DNA from: CAXMMR01 sp965198995
GTDB lineage: Bacteria > Pseudomonadota > Alphaproteobacteria > Acetobacterales > Acetobacteraceae
DNA length: 64,000 nucleotides
Direction: 5' to 3'
Assembly (NCBI GenBank): GCA_965198995.1
Contig: CBDAQG010000002.1
Span: 992,001-1,056,000, forward strand
Part shown: positions 51,910 to 59,880 of the stretch, piece after piece
Layout of the letters: each line of letters opens with the position of its first letter
How positions within the stretch are numbered: position 1 is the first letter of the stretch
Made by a program: the position numbers and the translations under genes
Notes under the pieces: generated by a model
Databases searched by the model: none
Told to the model about the DNA's origin: nothing
Seen by the model: only the letters and a program-made list of their open reading frames with translations

Positions 51910-53129
51910 GGGCGGTTCGGCCGCGTGGCCGTGGGCTGGGCTTAGTCTCGCTGCTGGTCTGCCTGCTGTTCACGGCGGCTGGCTGGCGCTTCTACGGCAC
52001 CGCGCACGGCCTCGTGCTGGCGCAGGACTGGATGGTCTATCACGAGGCGTCGTCGGCCGTGCTCGCCGGCGACGGTGCTTTGCTGAACGATGGGGTGCGC
52101 TTCACCGAGGCGCTTGCATTGCGATTCCAGGACGTGATGTCCGCGGGCTTGAACCTGCATCCCTGGGTCTACCCGCCGCCCTTCCTGCTGCTCATCCTGC
52201 CGCTTGGACTGCTCGGCCCGATGGCGTCCTACATGGCATTCGTCCTGGTCGGCTTCTCCTGCCTGCTGCTGGCGATCCACGCCTGGCCGGCACAGCGCTG
52301 GCAGCGTGCCGCCTTGGTGGTCAGCGCCGCGTGCAGCCCCGCGGCCATGTTCACTCTGTTGGCCGGTCAGAATGCGTTTTTGTCGGCCGCGTTGCTGGTC
52401 GGCGGGCTGGGCCTGCTCTACCGCGCGCCGGTCGTCGCCGGGATGCTGCTCGGGCTGCTGGTGTTCAAGCCGCAACTCGCCGTGCTCGTTCCGGTCGGGC
52501 TGCTGGCCGGACGGCATTGGCGGGCGCTGATCGCCGCCGGCGGCTCGGCGGCGCTGCTGAGCGGGGCGAGCCTGGCGGCGTTCGGCACTGCAGTTTGGGT
52601 TGACTGGTTCAGGCTGATGCTGGGCGCGACGCCGCAGTTCAGCCAGTGGGAGACGTTCGGCCGGCAGAGCGGCATGAGCGTCTACGCCTGCGTCTATGCC
52701 GTCTGCCACGTCGATTCGGTGAGCAGGCTGGCGCAGGATGTGATGTGCATCGTCGCGGCGTTGCTCGTCGCCTCTGTGTTCCGCGGCCGGCCGCGGCTGC
52801 CGACCAGCGCCGCCGCCATGCTGCTCGCGACCGGCCTGGCGGCGCCGCACTACTCGAACTACGACATGCTCGTCGGCTGTCTCGGGGCGACCCTGGTCTG
52901 GCTGGACGGCATGCAGCACCGCTTTCAGCCTGGTGAGTTGCTGCTCTGCCTGCTGTGCTGGGCGTCGCCGCTGACGTTCAGCCCCAAACTGACGCTGATC
53001 GGAGCCCTGACGCCGGTCTGGCCACTCCTGCTTCTCGGCTACGTCGTGGCACGCGCCACACGAGGATTGAAACCGGGCCTGCCTGGCCGGGTTCTGCAAA
53101 CGAGGGCCCTTAGGATGACCGTGGCTTGA
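51906..53129 (+). CDS. GT87/DUF2029-like membrane glycosyltransferase
   Basis: A 407-residue protein with about ten membrane helices. Early acidic and aromatic residues (AQDWMVYHEASSAVLAGDGA) and the WVYPPPFLLLILPLG segment are typical of DUF2029 (GT87) polyprenyl-phosphate mannosyltransferase-like proteins. The later PHYSNYDMLVG motif agrees with this. The family uses lipid-linked sugars outside the membrane; the acceptor here is unknown. Start ATG 51906 overlaps the small upstream ORF. Confidence 0.8.
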   Translation: MRAVRPRGRGLGLVSLLVCLLFTAAGWRFYGTAHGLVLAQDWMVYHEASSAVLAGDGALLNDGVRFTEALALRFQDVMSAGLNLHPWVYPPPFLLLILPLGLLGPMASYMAFVLVGFSCLLLAIHAWPAQRWQRAALVVSAACSPAAMFTLLAGQNAFLSAALLVGGLGLLYRAPVVAGMLLGLLVFKPQLAVLVPVGLLAGRHWRALIAAGGSAALLSGASLAAFGTAVWVDWFRLMLGATPQFSQWETFGRQSGMSVYACVYAVCHVDSVSRLAQDVMCIVAALLVASVFRGRPRLPTSAAAMLLATGLAAPHYSNYDMLVGCLGATLVWLDGMQHRFQPGELLLCLLCWASPLTFSPKLTLIGALTPVWPLLLLGYVVARATRGLKPGLPGRVLQTRALRMTVA

Positions 53130-53172
53130 CGCCGTGGGGGCCTCGGCCAGCGCGACCAGAACAGGAGAAGCC

Positions 53173-53601
53173 TTGCTTCAGGCGTTTGGCGATCTTCACG
53201 TTCAGACACGCGGCAAAGGGCTGACCCTGATGACCGCGGCAGTTCTTGCATGGGTTCGTGAGCAAGCCATCGATGATGGCCTGCTGACGATCTGGTGTCG
53301 TCATACCAGCGCCTCGCTGCTGGTTCAGGAGAATGCCGATCCGGACGTGCGGACGGACATTGCCGCCTATTTCGAGCGCCTGGCGCCAGAGCAGGCTGGC
53401 CGCTACGTGCATGATGTCGAGGGGCCGGATGACATGCCGGCGCATCTGCGCGCAGCACTCACCCAGACCCAGTTGTCGATCCCGGTGCGCGGGCGGCGAC
53501 CGGTGCTTGGAACCTGGCAGGGAATTTTTCTGTTCGAACATCGCTCGGCGCCGCATCGTCGTGAGATTGTTCTTCACTTGCTCGGCAGTGCGACGGAATG
53601 A
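53173..53601 (+). CDS. yjbQ: YjbQ family protein (UPF0047)
   Basis: A 142-residue protein. Family motifs are IWCRHTSASLLVQENADPDV, followed by the HDVEGPDDMPAHLRAAL segment and the C-terminal GTWQGIFLFEHR. YjbQ members have weak thiamine-phosphate synthase activity and an uncertain main role. TTG 53173 is preferred as start: AGGAG lies 5 bp upstream and the length becomes typical. A GTG at 53134 would add 13 atypical residues. The stop overlaps the next ATG. Confidence 0.87.
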   Translation: MLQAFGDLHVQTRGKGLTLMTAAVLAWVREQAIDDGLLTIWCRHTSASLLVQENADPDVRTDIAAYFERLAPEQAGRYVHDVEGPDDMPAHLRAALTQTQLSIPVRGRRPVLGTWQGIFLFEHRSAPHRREIVLHLLGSATE

Positions 53602-54648
53602 CGACGCGGGACAGACATCTGACTGGTGAGCTGACGCTCGCTGAGCGCCCCGAACGTCTTGAGTCCGTCAGCTCCAGTGAGCAAAGCCTTGCAGCCTGGC
53701 CGTTCGCGCCACCGTCGACGCCAGCCCGTCAAGGCGACGGAGAGGTTTGTCGGTTGGGCGGCGTCACTCCCGGGGGCTCTGCTGATGGTGGGTGGGCCAG
53801 ACTGGTCGCCGTCCGCCCTGCTCTGCCGCTCCTGATGCGACGCGACCTTGGACCCTTTGCCGGCGGCCCTATCGTCGACGGCCGTCGCGGTGGCGGCGCC
53901 GGCCTCGGGCCTGGTCGGCCGGCAGGAGAGCCGCGCCGCCGCCTCGACGTGGGGGCGGGCAGGCCAGCGCGCCTCTCCAAGTCAGCACCCGCATCGCTGC
54001 GCGGGGCGCTCATCGTGTCCGCCATCCTGCACCTGACGGCGGCATTGGTGATGGTGCCTTGGCCCGGTAGCCCGGCGCCGCTCGCAGCTGAGTTGCCGCC
54101 GCGTCAGGTGGAGATGGTCTTCATCAGCCAACCGCCAACGAAGCGGGGAGCGCCGTCGACCTCCGCCCCCGCTTCGCCGCAGCCGCTCGCTGTGGCTACT
54201 GCTGCCTCGCCGTTGCCGCCACAGAACACGCAAGCTCAGCCGAGTGCTGCTCCAACCACGCCCGGTGCACCGACCGGTCCGGTGGCGCCGCATTGGCAAA
54301 CCTCGATGCTGGACGATGTCGGCAACGCGCCGGCGGATGAGGCGGCCTATAGCAACACGTCCGACGACATCCGTCCGACCCGGCCAGACAGCGCCTATCG
54401 CAACATGCCGCCGCGCTACCCAGAGGATGCGGCGCGGCATGGCCAGCGCGGCGTCGTCGACATCATCGTCCACGTGACGCCTGACGGGCGGGCTGGTCGG
54501 GTTGAGGTCGCCGCCAGCTCCGGCGTCGCCGCGCTGGACCACTCGGCCGTCGAGGCGTTGTCGAAATTTTCAGCCGCAGACGAGCGGCACTATTCCGGTC
54601 CCGTCCCAGTTCAGGATCGCGGTGCATTATGATGGGAGCGGGCGATGA
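53598..54648 (+). pseudogene. TonB-family protein with probable frameshift near its C-terminus
   Basis: As sequenced, the frame gives 344 residues ending at 54632. A membrane anchor is near residues 133-155 (ALIVSAILHLTAALVMVPW). A Pro/Ala/Thr-rich spacer and a TonB C-terminal domain (NMPPRYPEDAARHGQRGVVD) follow. After AVEALSKF the sequence stops resembling TonB. Dropping one base in the AAA at 54564-54566 restores NFQPQTSGTIPVPSQFRIAV and HYDGSGR, with a stop at 54646-54648 overlapping the next ATG. This is either a sequencing error or a real mutation. The 130-residue Arg-rich N-terminus is unusual. No exbB/exbD is adjacent. Confidence 0.7.
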
Positions 54649-55214
54649 CGATACGCATTGACACCGTGGTTACCCGCGGTGGTGACGGCGGGCAGACCTC
54701 ACTCGGCGATGGCGCGCGCGTCGACAAGGACGCGCTGCGGGTTGAAGCCTACGGGACGGTGGACGAGGCGAACGCCGCCATTGGCGTGCTGCGCCTGCAG
54801 TGCGACGGTGACCCGGTGGTGGACGCCATGCTGGGGCGCATGCAGAACGACCTCTTCGATGTTGGCGCCGATCTCTGCGTGCCGACTGGGCCGAAGCAGA
54901 GGCTGCGTCTTGGCGAAGGCGCCGTGTTGCGCCTCGAGGCCGAGATCGCCGCGATGAACGCTACCCTGCCGCCGCTCGCCAGCTTTGTCCTGCCGGGTGG
55001 CACGGCGGCTTCGGCGCATGCCCACCTTGCCCGGGTTATCGTGCGCCGGGCCGAGCGGCGCGTCGTCAGCCTAGCGCGCGACGAGCCGGTGACGCCGTCG
55101 CTGCTGCGCTTCCTCAACCGGCTGTCGGACCACTTGTTTGTGCTTGGTCGCAAGCTCAACGAGGGGCGTGACGTGTTGTGGGTCCCCGGCGGCAACGCCC
55201 AGGCGGCGCCTTGA
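54645..55214 (+). CDS. Cob(I)alamin adenosyltransferase, PduO type
   Basis: A 189-residue ATP:cob(I)alamin adenosyltransferase that makes coenzyme B12. The ATP-binding N-terminus is TRGGDGGQTSLGDG, followed by RVEAYGTVDEANAAIG. The later FVLPGGTAASAHAHLARVIV and the RFLNRLSDHLFVLGR motif (active-site Arg/Asn) are also typical. Its ATG overlaps the shifted stop of the TonB-like gene. With MetH nearby it shows cobalamin use, though MetH itself needs methylcobalamin and not the adenosyl form. Confidence 0.93.
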   Translation: MTIRIDTVVTRGGDGGQTSLGDGARVDKDALRVEAYGTVDEANAAIGVLRLQCDGDPVVDAMLGRMQNDLFDVGADLCVPTGPKQRLRLGEGAVLRLEAEIAAMNATLPPLASFVLPGGTAASAHAHLARVIVRRAERRVVSLARDEPVTPSLLRFLNRLSDHLFVLGRKLNEGRDVLWVPGGNAQAAP

Positions 55215-55221
55215 TGAACCA

Positions 55222-55236
55222 GCCCGCAGCGCGGGC
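55222..55236. terminator. Short GC hairpin between convergent genes
   Basis: GCCCGC-AGC-GCGGGC lies between the adenosyltransferase stop and the acetyltransferase stop. It is a perfect 6-bp stem with a 3-base loop but lacks a T-run, so termination would be weak or Rho-assisted. Confidence 0.35.
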
Positions 55237-55255
55237 AACACTCAAACGGGGAGGG

Positions 55256-55759
55256 CTAGGCCATCGGCACCAGCGCCTTCTGCATCATCACGACGTCAAG
55301 CCAGCGCCCGAACTTGTGTCCGGCGGCCCGCAGCACCCCGACCCGCTGGAAGCCCAGGCTGGCATGCATGCCGATCGAGCCCACGTTGTCGCTGTCGCCG
55401 ATCATTGCGATCATTTGGCGGAAGCCGGCGGCCTCGGCGGTGGCGACGAGTTGGGCGACCAGCAACCGGCCTACGCCCTGGCCGCGCACATCCTCGCGCA
55501 CGTAGATGCTGTTCTCCACCGTGCTGCGGTAGGCGGCCTGATCCCGGAACGGCTTGTAGTGGGCGAAGGCAAGGATGCCGCTCTCGTCCAGCGCGACCAG
55601 CCAAGCTCCCTGCGCGGCGGTGTCGGCGAGGTAGCGCTGCGCCATCGCCGTCGCGTCCGGCGCCTCGACCTCGAAGGTGCCGGTGCCGTGCAGCACGTGA
55701 TGGGCATAAATCGCCTGGATCGACGCCATGTCGGACGATGTGGCATCCCGTATCAGCAT
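55256..55759 (-). CDS. GNAT N-acetyltransferase, phosphinothricin-acetyltransferase-like
   Basis: About 167 residues from ATG 55759 (MLIRDATSSDMASIQAIYAH). A GTG at 55771 is possible but sits only 1 bp after an AGGAGG sequence, while the ATG is 13 bp from it. The acetyl-CoA loop is VREDVRGQGVGRLL; the YKPFRDQAAYRSTVENSIYV part is typical of the Pat/MddA group that acetylates phosphinothricin or methionine sulfone. The substrate is a guess. It is convergent with the adenosyltransferase gene. Confidence 0.87.
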   Translation of the reverse strand: MLIRDATSSDMASIQAIYAHHVLHGTGTFEVEAPDATAMAQRYLADTAAQGAWLVALDESGILAFAHYKPFRDQAAYRSTVENSIYVREDVRGQGVGRLLVAQLVATAEAAGFRQMIAMIGDSDNVGSIGMHASLGFQRVGVLRAAGHKFGRWLDVVMMQKALVPMA

Positions 55760-55771
55760 CCGCCGTCCCAC

Positions 55772-56073
55772 GCCTCCTGCCGAACTGACGCCGTTGCGCG
55801 GTCGCCCGACGCTCGCAGCCTAGAGGGCTTTGACGCGGATCGTAACCGCCGTGCCGGCTCAGGCTCTCGGCGTGGTTGACAGGGCGTCCTGCGCGGTTGA
55901 CGGGATGGCGAGAGGCTCGCGACGTCCTGCTCATGCGGCGCTGTGTGCAGCGCGACATTTTTGGTCTCGCTTCAGCCAGGGACATGCTAGGGTCCGGCGA
56001 CGCATCGGCCACGAGGCCAGCCTGAGAGCTGCCCGGCGCGTGTCGGCGCCGCCATTGCTGCGAGGATTGTAAC
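55772..56073. other. Divergent intergenic region before the type I secretion genes
   Basis: About 300 bp without a credible gene. Two direct copies of GGTTGAC occur at 55875 and 55896, 21 bp apart (gtggttgacagg and gcggttgacggg), a spacing that could fit a dimeric regulator or chance. A T-run (gacatttttggtc) and tgctaggg near 55985 could be promoter parts. None is strong. Confidence 0.35.
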
Positions 56074-58347
56074 GTGGATCGACCCGAGACGACCCCGGAC
56101 GATGGTCAGCCTGCAGGCCCGGTGATGGCCCGCCTGAGCGGCTCCGACAAGCCGATGCCTGAGGCGATGGAGGCCCGGCTGAGGGCTATCTTCGCAGCCG
56201 CCCGCTACCATGGCATCGAGCTGATCCTGAACGATTTTCGTCCGACATTGGGTGAGGAGACGCCGTCGCCGGCCTCGCTGGTGTCCTGGCTGCGCGAGCA
56301 GGGGCTGACGGCCAAGGCAGTGGTGCTGAAGTGGCGCAACCTGTTCCGCTTTACCGATACCCCGCCGGTCGTGCTGCTGTTTCGTGACGGCAGCGCCGGC
56401 ATCCTGGTCGGCGCCGACGCTAAGCGCGACGTCGTCTGGATCAAGGATCCGCGCGGCGCCGAAAGCGACCCGCCGGTTGCCGTCGACCAGCTTCGGCTGA
56501 CCGAGGTTTGGACCGGCGAGGTCATCATGGTTCGCCGGCCACGCGGCGAGGCGGAGGCAGAGGCGCCGTTCAACCTTGCCTGGCTTGGCGCGCTGGTGTG
56601 GCAGGAGAAACGCTTCCTGCGCGACATCTCCATTGGCTCGCTGGTGCTGAGCATGCTCGCCATCGTGCCGCCGCTGCTGGTGATGACGGTGATCGACCGG
56701 GTGGTCGCGCATCACAGCATGTCGACGCTAATCCTGATCTCGACCATCCTGGCTGTGCTGACCGTCTATGAGACGCTGCTGAACTGGGGTCGGCGCGAGC
56801 TGGTGTTGGTGATGAGCACCCGCATTGACACCAAACTCAACCTTCACGTGTTCGCCCGCCTGCTGGCGTTGCCGCTCGACTTCTTCGAGCGCAACCAGGC
56901 TGGTGAGACGATCGGCCGTATCGCCCAGGTGCATAAGATCCGCGAGTTCCTGACGGGTAAGCTGCTGACGACGGCGCTTGACTGCTTCACCCTGGTGTTC
57001 CTGCTGCCGTTCCTGTTCTGGATGGAGGCGACGCTCGCCTGGATCGTGCTGGTCGTGGCCGGGCTGATCGCGCTGGTCATTATGGCGTTCCTGAAGCCGA
57101 TCTCGCAGCTGATCAGCCGGATGATCGTCGCCGAGCACCAGAAGTCGAGCGTCATGGTCGAGACGGTGCAGGGCATGCGGACGGTCAAGTCGCTGGCGCT
57201 TGAGCCGCAGCGGCGCTCGGCCTGGGACGAGAAGGTGGCGGTCGCTGGCCGCTATCGACTGGCCGCCGGACGGTTGGCGAACTGGCCGCAGACCATCGTC
57301 GACCCGATGCAGTTGTTCATCAGCCGCGGCGTGATCCTGGTCGGCGTCTATTTGGCGCTGGAGCATACGTCAGGCATCCAGGTCGGCGCGCTGATCGCCT
57401 TCATGATGCTGTCGAGCCGGGTCACTTCGCCGCTGGTCGGCATGGCGCGGCTGATGGAGGACTTCACTGAGGTGCGCGCCTCGGTCGGCGAAGTGGCGGC
57501 GGTGCTCAACAACCCGACGGAGACGAAGGCGCAGACCGACGGCATGCGGCCTAAATTCGCCGGTGCTGTCGAGTTCGAGGACGTCGTGTTCACCTACCCG
57601 CGGGCGCAGCGGCCAGCGCTGGACCATGTGAACTTCTCCATTCCGCCCGGCACGATGTTGGGCCTGGTCGGCAAGTCCGGCTCCGGCAAGTCGACCGTCA
57701 CGCGGCTGCTGCAGGGCATTAATCGTGAGTATACGGGCGCGGTGAAGATCGACGGCTCGGAACTGCGCGAGCTGAACCTCACGCACCTGCGACGCTCGTT
57801 CGGCGTCGTGCTGCAGGACAACTTCCTCTTTCGCGGCACGGTGCGCGACAACATTACCGCCGGGCGACCGGGCCTGACGCTTGAGGACGTCGTGCGGGCC
57901 GCCCGCCTGGCCGGCGCGGAGGAGTTCATCGAGCGTATGCCGCAGGGCTACGAGACGTGGATCGAGGAGGGCTCGGCCAACATCTCGGGCGGTCAGCGGC
58001 AGCGTCTTGCGATCGCGCGGGCGCTGATCTCGGACCCGCGCATCATGATCCTCGACGAGGCGACCAGCGCGCTCGACCCGGAGAGCGAGGCGCTGGTGAA
58101 CGCCAACCTGCAGCGCATCGGCAAGGGGCGGACGATGGTGATCGTCTCGCATCGCCTGTCGTCCCTGGTCGACTGCCACCTGATCCTGGTAATGGACAGG
58201 GGCCGGGTGTTGGACGTGGCGCCGCACGCGGTGCTGCTGGAGCGCTGCTCGGTTTACCGCCAGCTTTGGAAGCAGCAGACTCGGCACATGGGCGACCCGT
58301 CGCAGCGGCCGGATGCGGTCACGCCGGTGCTGGCGCAGGGGGAGTAG
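56074..58347 (+). CDS. Type I secretion ABC transporter with C39-like N-terminal domain
   Basis: A 757-residue protein. Residues about 28-160 resemble the peptidase C39 fold but lack its catalytic Cys (the Cys is absent near the start), as in RTX-type LapB/HlyB transporters. Six membrane helices span about 180-470. The ATPase domain has Walker A GKSGSGKST, signature SGGQRQRL and Walker B IMILDEATSALDP. It exports unfolded proteins directly to the outside with an HlyD adaptor and TolC. Start GTG 56074. The adaptor gene follows after about 70 bp. No RTX or other obvious substrate gene is in the window. Confidence 0.9.
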   Translation: MDRPETTPDDGQPAGPVMARLSGSDKPMPEAMEARLRAIFAAARYHGIELILNDFRPTLGEETPSPASLVSWLREQGLTAKAVVLKWRNLFRFTDTPPVVLLFRDGSAGILVGADAKRDVVWIKDPRGAESDPPVAVDQLRLTEVWTGEVIMVRRPRGEAEAEAPFNLAWLGALVWQEKRFLRDISIGSLVLSMLAIVPPLLVMTVIDRVVAHHSMSTLILISTILAVLTVYETLLNWGRRELVLVMSTRIDTKLNLHVFARLLALPLDFFERNQAGETIGRIAQVHKIREFLTGKLLTTALDCFTLVFLLPFLFWMEATLAWIVLVVAGLIALVIMAFLKPISQLISRMIVAEHQKSSVMVETVQGMRTVKSLALEPQRRSAWDEKVAVAGRYRLAAGRLANWPQTIVDPMQLFISRGVILVGVYLALEHTSGIQVGALIAFMMLSSRVTSPLVGMARLMEDFTEVRASVGEVAAVLNNPTETKAQTDGMRPKFAGAVEFEDVVFTYPRAQRPALDHVNFSIPPGTMLGLVGKSGSGKSTVTRLLQGINREYTGAVKIDGSELRELNLTHLRRSFGVVLQDNFLFRGTVRDNITAGRPGLTLEDVVRAARLAGAEEFIERMPQGYETWIEEGSANISGGQRQRLAIARALISDPRIMILDEATSALDPESEALVNANLQRIGKGRTMVIVSHRLSSLVDCHLILVMDRGRVLDVAPHAVLLERCSVYRQLWKQQTRHMGDPSQRPDAVTPVLAQGE

Positions 58348-58415
58348 CCGCCTGACGTGCCGGTGCGGGCCACACTGGCGTAGTGACGAGCTGACGAGCA
58401 GAACGGGAACACGAT

Positions 58416-59849
58416 ATGTCTGGAACCAGCCTGCAACCTGTGGATCCGCGCCTGCCGGCCGTCTCGAAGCGCGCACTGCGCCGGCGCGAAGAAGATGCGC
58501 CGGTGTCGTTGCTCGAGTTCCACTCGCCGTCGGCTGCGCTCAGCGCGTCTCAGGCCAAGCCGTCGGCGCGCCGCACCACCTGGGTGGTGAGCTCAATGAT
58601 GATCTGCTGCGTCGTCGCGGCCGGCCTCATTCCGGTCGATAAGGTGGTGACCGCCGAGGGCAAGGTGGTTTCGATCACGCCGACGGTGGTGGTGCAGCCG
58701 CTCGAGACGTCGATCGTCCGCTCGATCGACGTGCAGGAGGGCCAGATCGTCCGCAAGGGGCAGCTTCTCGCCCAGCTCGACCCGACTTTCGCCGTCGCCG
58801 ATGCCGGGTCTTTGGATCAGCAGGTCGACAGCCTGCGCGCGGCGGTGAACCGCATGCGGGCCGAGGCCAACGGCCAGACCTACCAGGCGGCGCCGGACAG
58901 CCCGGCCTCGCTGGTGGAGGTCTCGATCTTCCAGCAGCGCGCCGCTCAGCGGCATGCGCAACTACAGAACTACGCCGACCAGATCGCCGGCCTGCAGACC
59001 CAGGTTTCGCGCGACGAGAACGATGCGGCGTTCTATCGCCAGCGGGTCTCGGTGGCGCAAAACGTCGAGGGCATGCGGCTGGAGCTGCAGAAGGACCAGG
59101 TTGGCAGCAAATTGAACTCGCTGGCGGCGACCGACACTCGCATCGAGACCACGAGGGCGCTCGCCTCCTCGCTCGCCTCGGCGGAGAACGAGCGGCGCGA
59201 GATCCTGGCGACGCAGCAGCAGCGGGAGGCCTATGACCAGCAATGGCGCGGCGACCTGTCGCAGCAACTGACCGAGGAGAGCCGCAAGCTCAGCGACGCC
59301 GAGGACCAGTATGCCAAGGCGACGCGGCGCAAGCAGCTGGTTGACCTGCGCGCCGAGGAGGACGCCGTCGTCCTGAGCGTGGCGCCGGTTTCGGTCGGTT
59401 CGGTGCTGCAGTCGGGCGATCAGTTCTTCCGCATGGTGCCGATGAATGCGCCGCTCGAGGTTGAGGCGCAGATCCCCGGTGGCGAGGCGGGTTACGTGCA
59501 TCCCGGCGATCATGTTGACATCAAGTTCGACACCTTTGCCGCCACCCAGTATGGCGGCGCCGAGGGGACGGTGCGGGTGATCAGCCCGGACAGCTTCATG
59601 ACCAGCAGCCAGGGCGGAGCCGGTGGCCCCACTCAGACGACGACGGATGCTGGCCCGGCCGACGGGCAGTCCTACTACCGCAGCAAGATCACGCTCGACA
59701 AGATTACCCTGCACGACACGCCGACCACCTTCCACATCGTCCCTGGCATGCCGGTTGCGGCAGACATCAAGGTCGGCAAGCGTACCGTGCTGAGCTACAT
59801 GTTCTCCCGCGTGCTGCCGGTTGCTCACGAGGGCATGCGCGAGCCGTGA
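58416..59849 (+). CDS. HlyD-family type I secretion adaptor
   Basis: A 477-residue membrane fusion protein. A 55-residue cytoplasmic N-terminus is followed by one membrane helix (about 57-77), a biotinyl-lipoyl-like half (VQPLETSIVRSIDVQEGQIV), a long coiled coil (about 115-330) and the second half with the beta-barrel (DHVDIKFDTFAATQYGGAEG). The C-terminal KRTVLSYMFSRVLP stretch is typical of the HlyD/PrtE group. It bridges the inner-membrane ABC transporter and an outer-membrane TolC. The next gene begins 31 bp on. Confidence 0.92.
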   Translation: MSGTSLQPVDPRLPAVSKRALRRREEDAPVSLLEFHSPSAALSASQAKPSARRTTWVVSSMMICCVVAAGLIPVDKVVTAEGKVVSITPTVVVQPLETSIVRSIDVQEGQIVRKGQLLAQLDPTFAVADAGSLDQQVDSLRAAVNRMRAEANGQTYQAAPDSPASLVEVSIFQQRAAQRHAQLQNYADQIAGLQTQVSRDENDAAFYRQRVSVAQNVEGMRLELQKDQVGSKLNSLAATDTRIETTRALASSLASAENERREILATQQQREAYDQQWRGDLSQQLTEESRKLSDAEDQYAKATRRKQLVDLRAEEDAVVLSVAPVSVGSVLQSGDQFFRMVPMNAPLEVEAQIPGGEAGYVHPGDHVDIKFDTFAATQYGGAEGTVRVISPDSFMTSSQGGAGGPTQTTTDAGPADGQSYYRSKITLDKITLHDTPTTFHIVPGMPVAADIKVGKRTVLSYMFSRVLPVAHEGMREP

Positions 59850-59880
59850 TCGCTGGCGTCGGCATCGGGAGGAACTAGGC

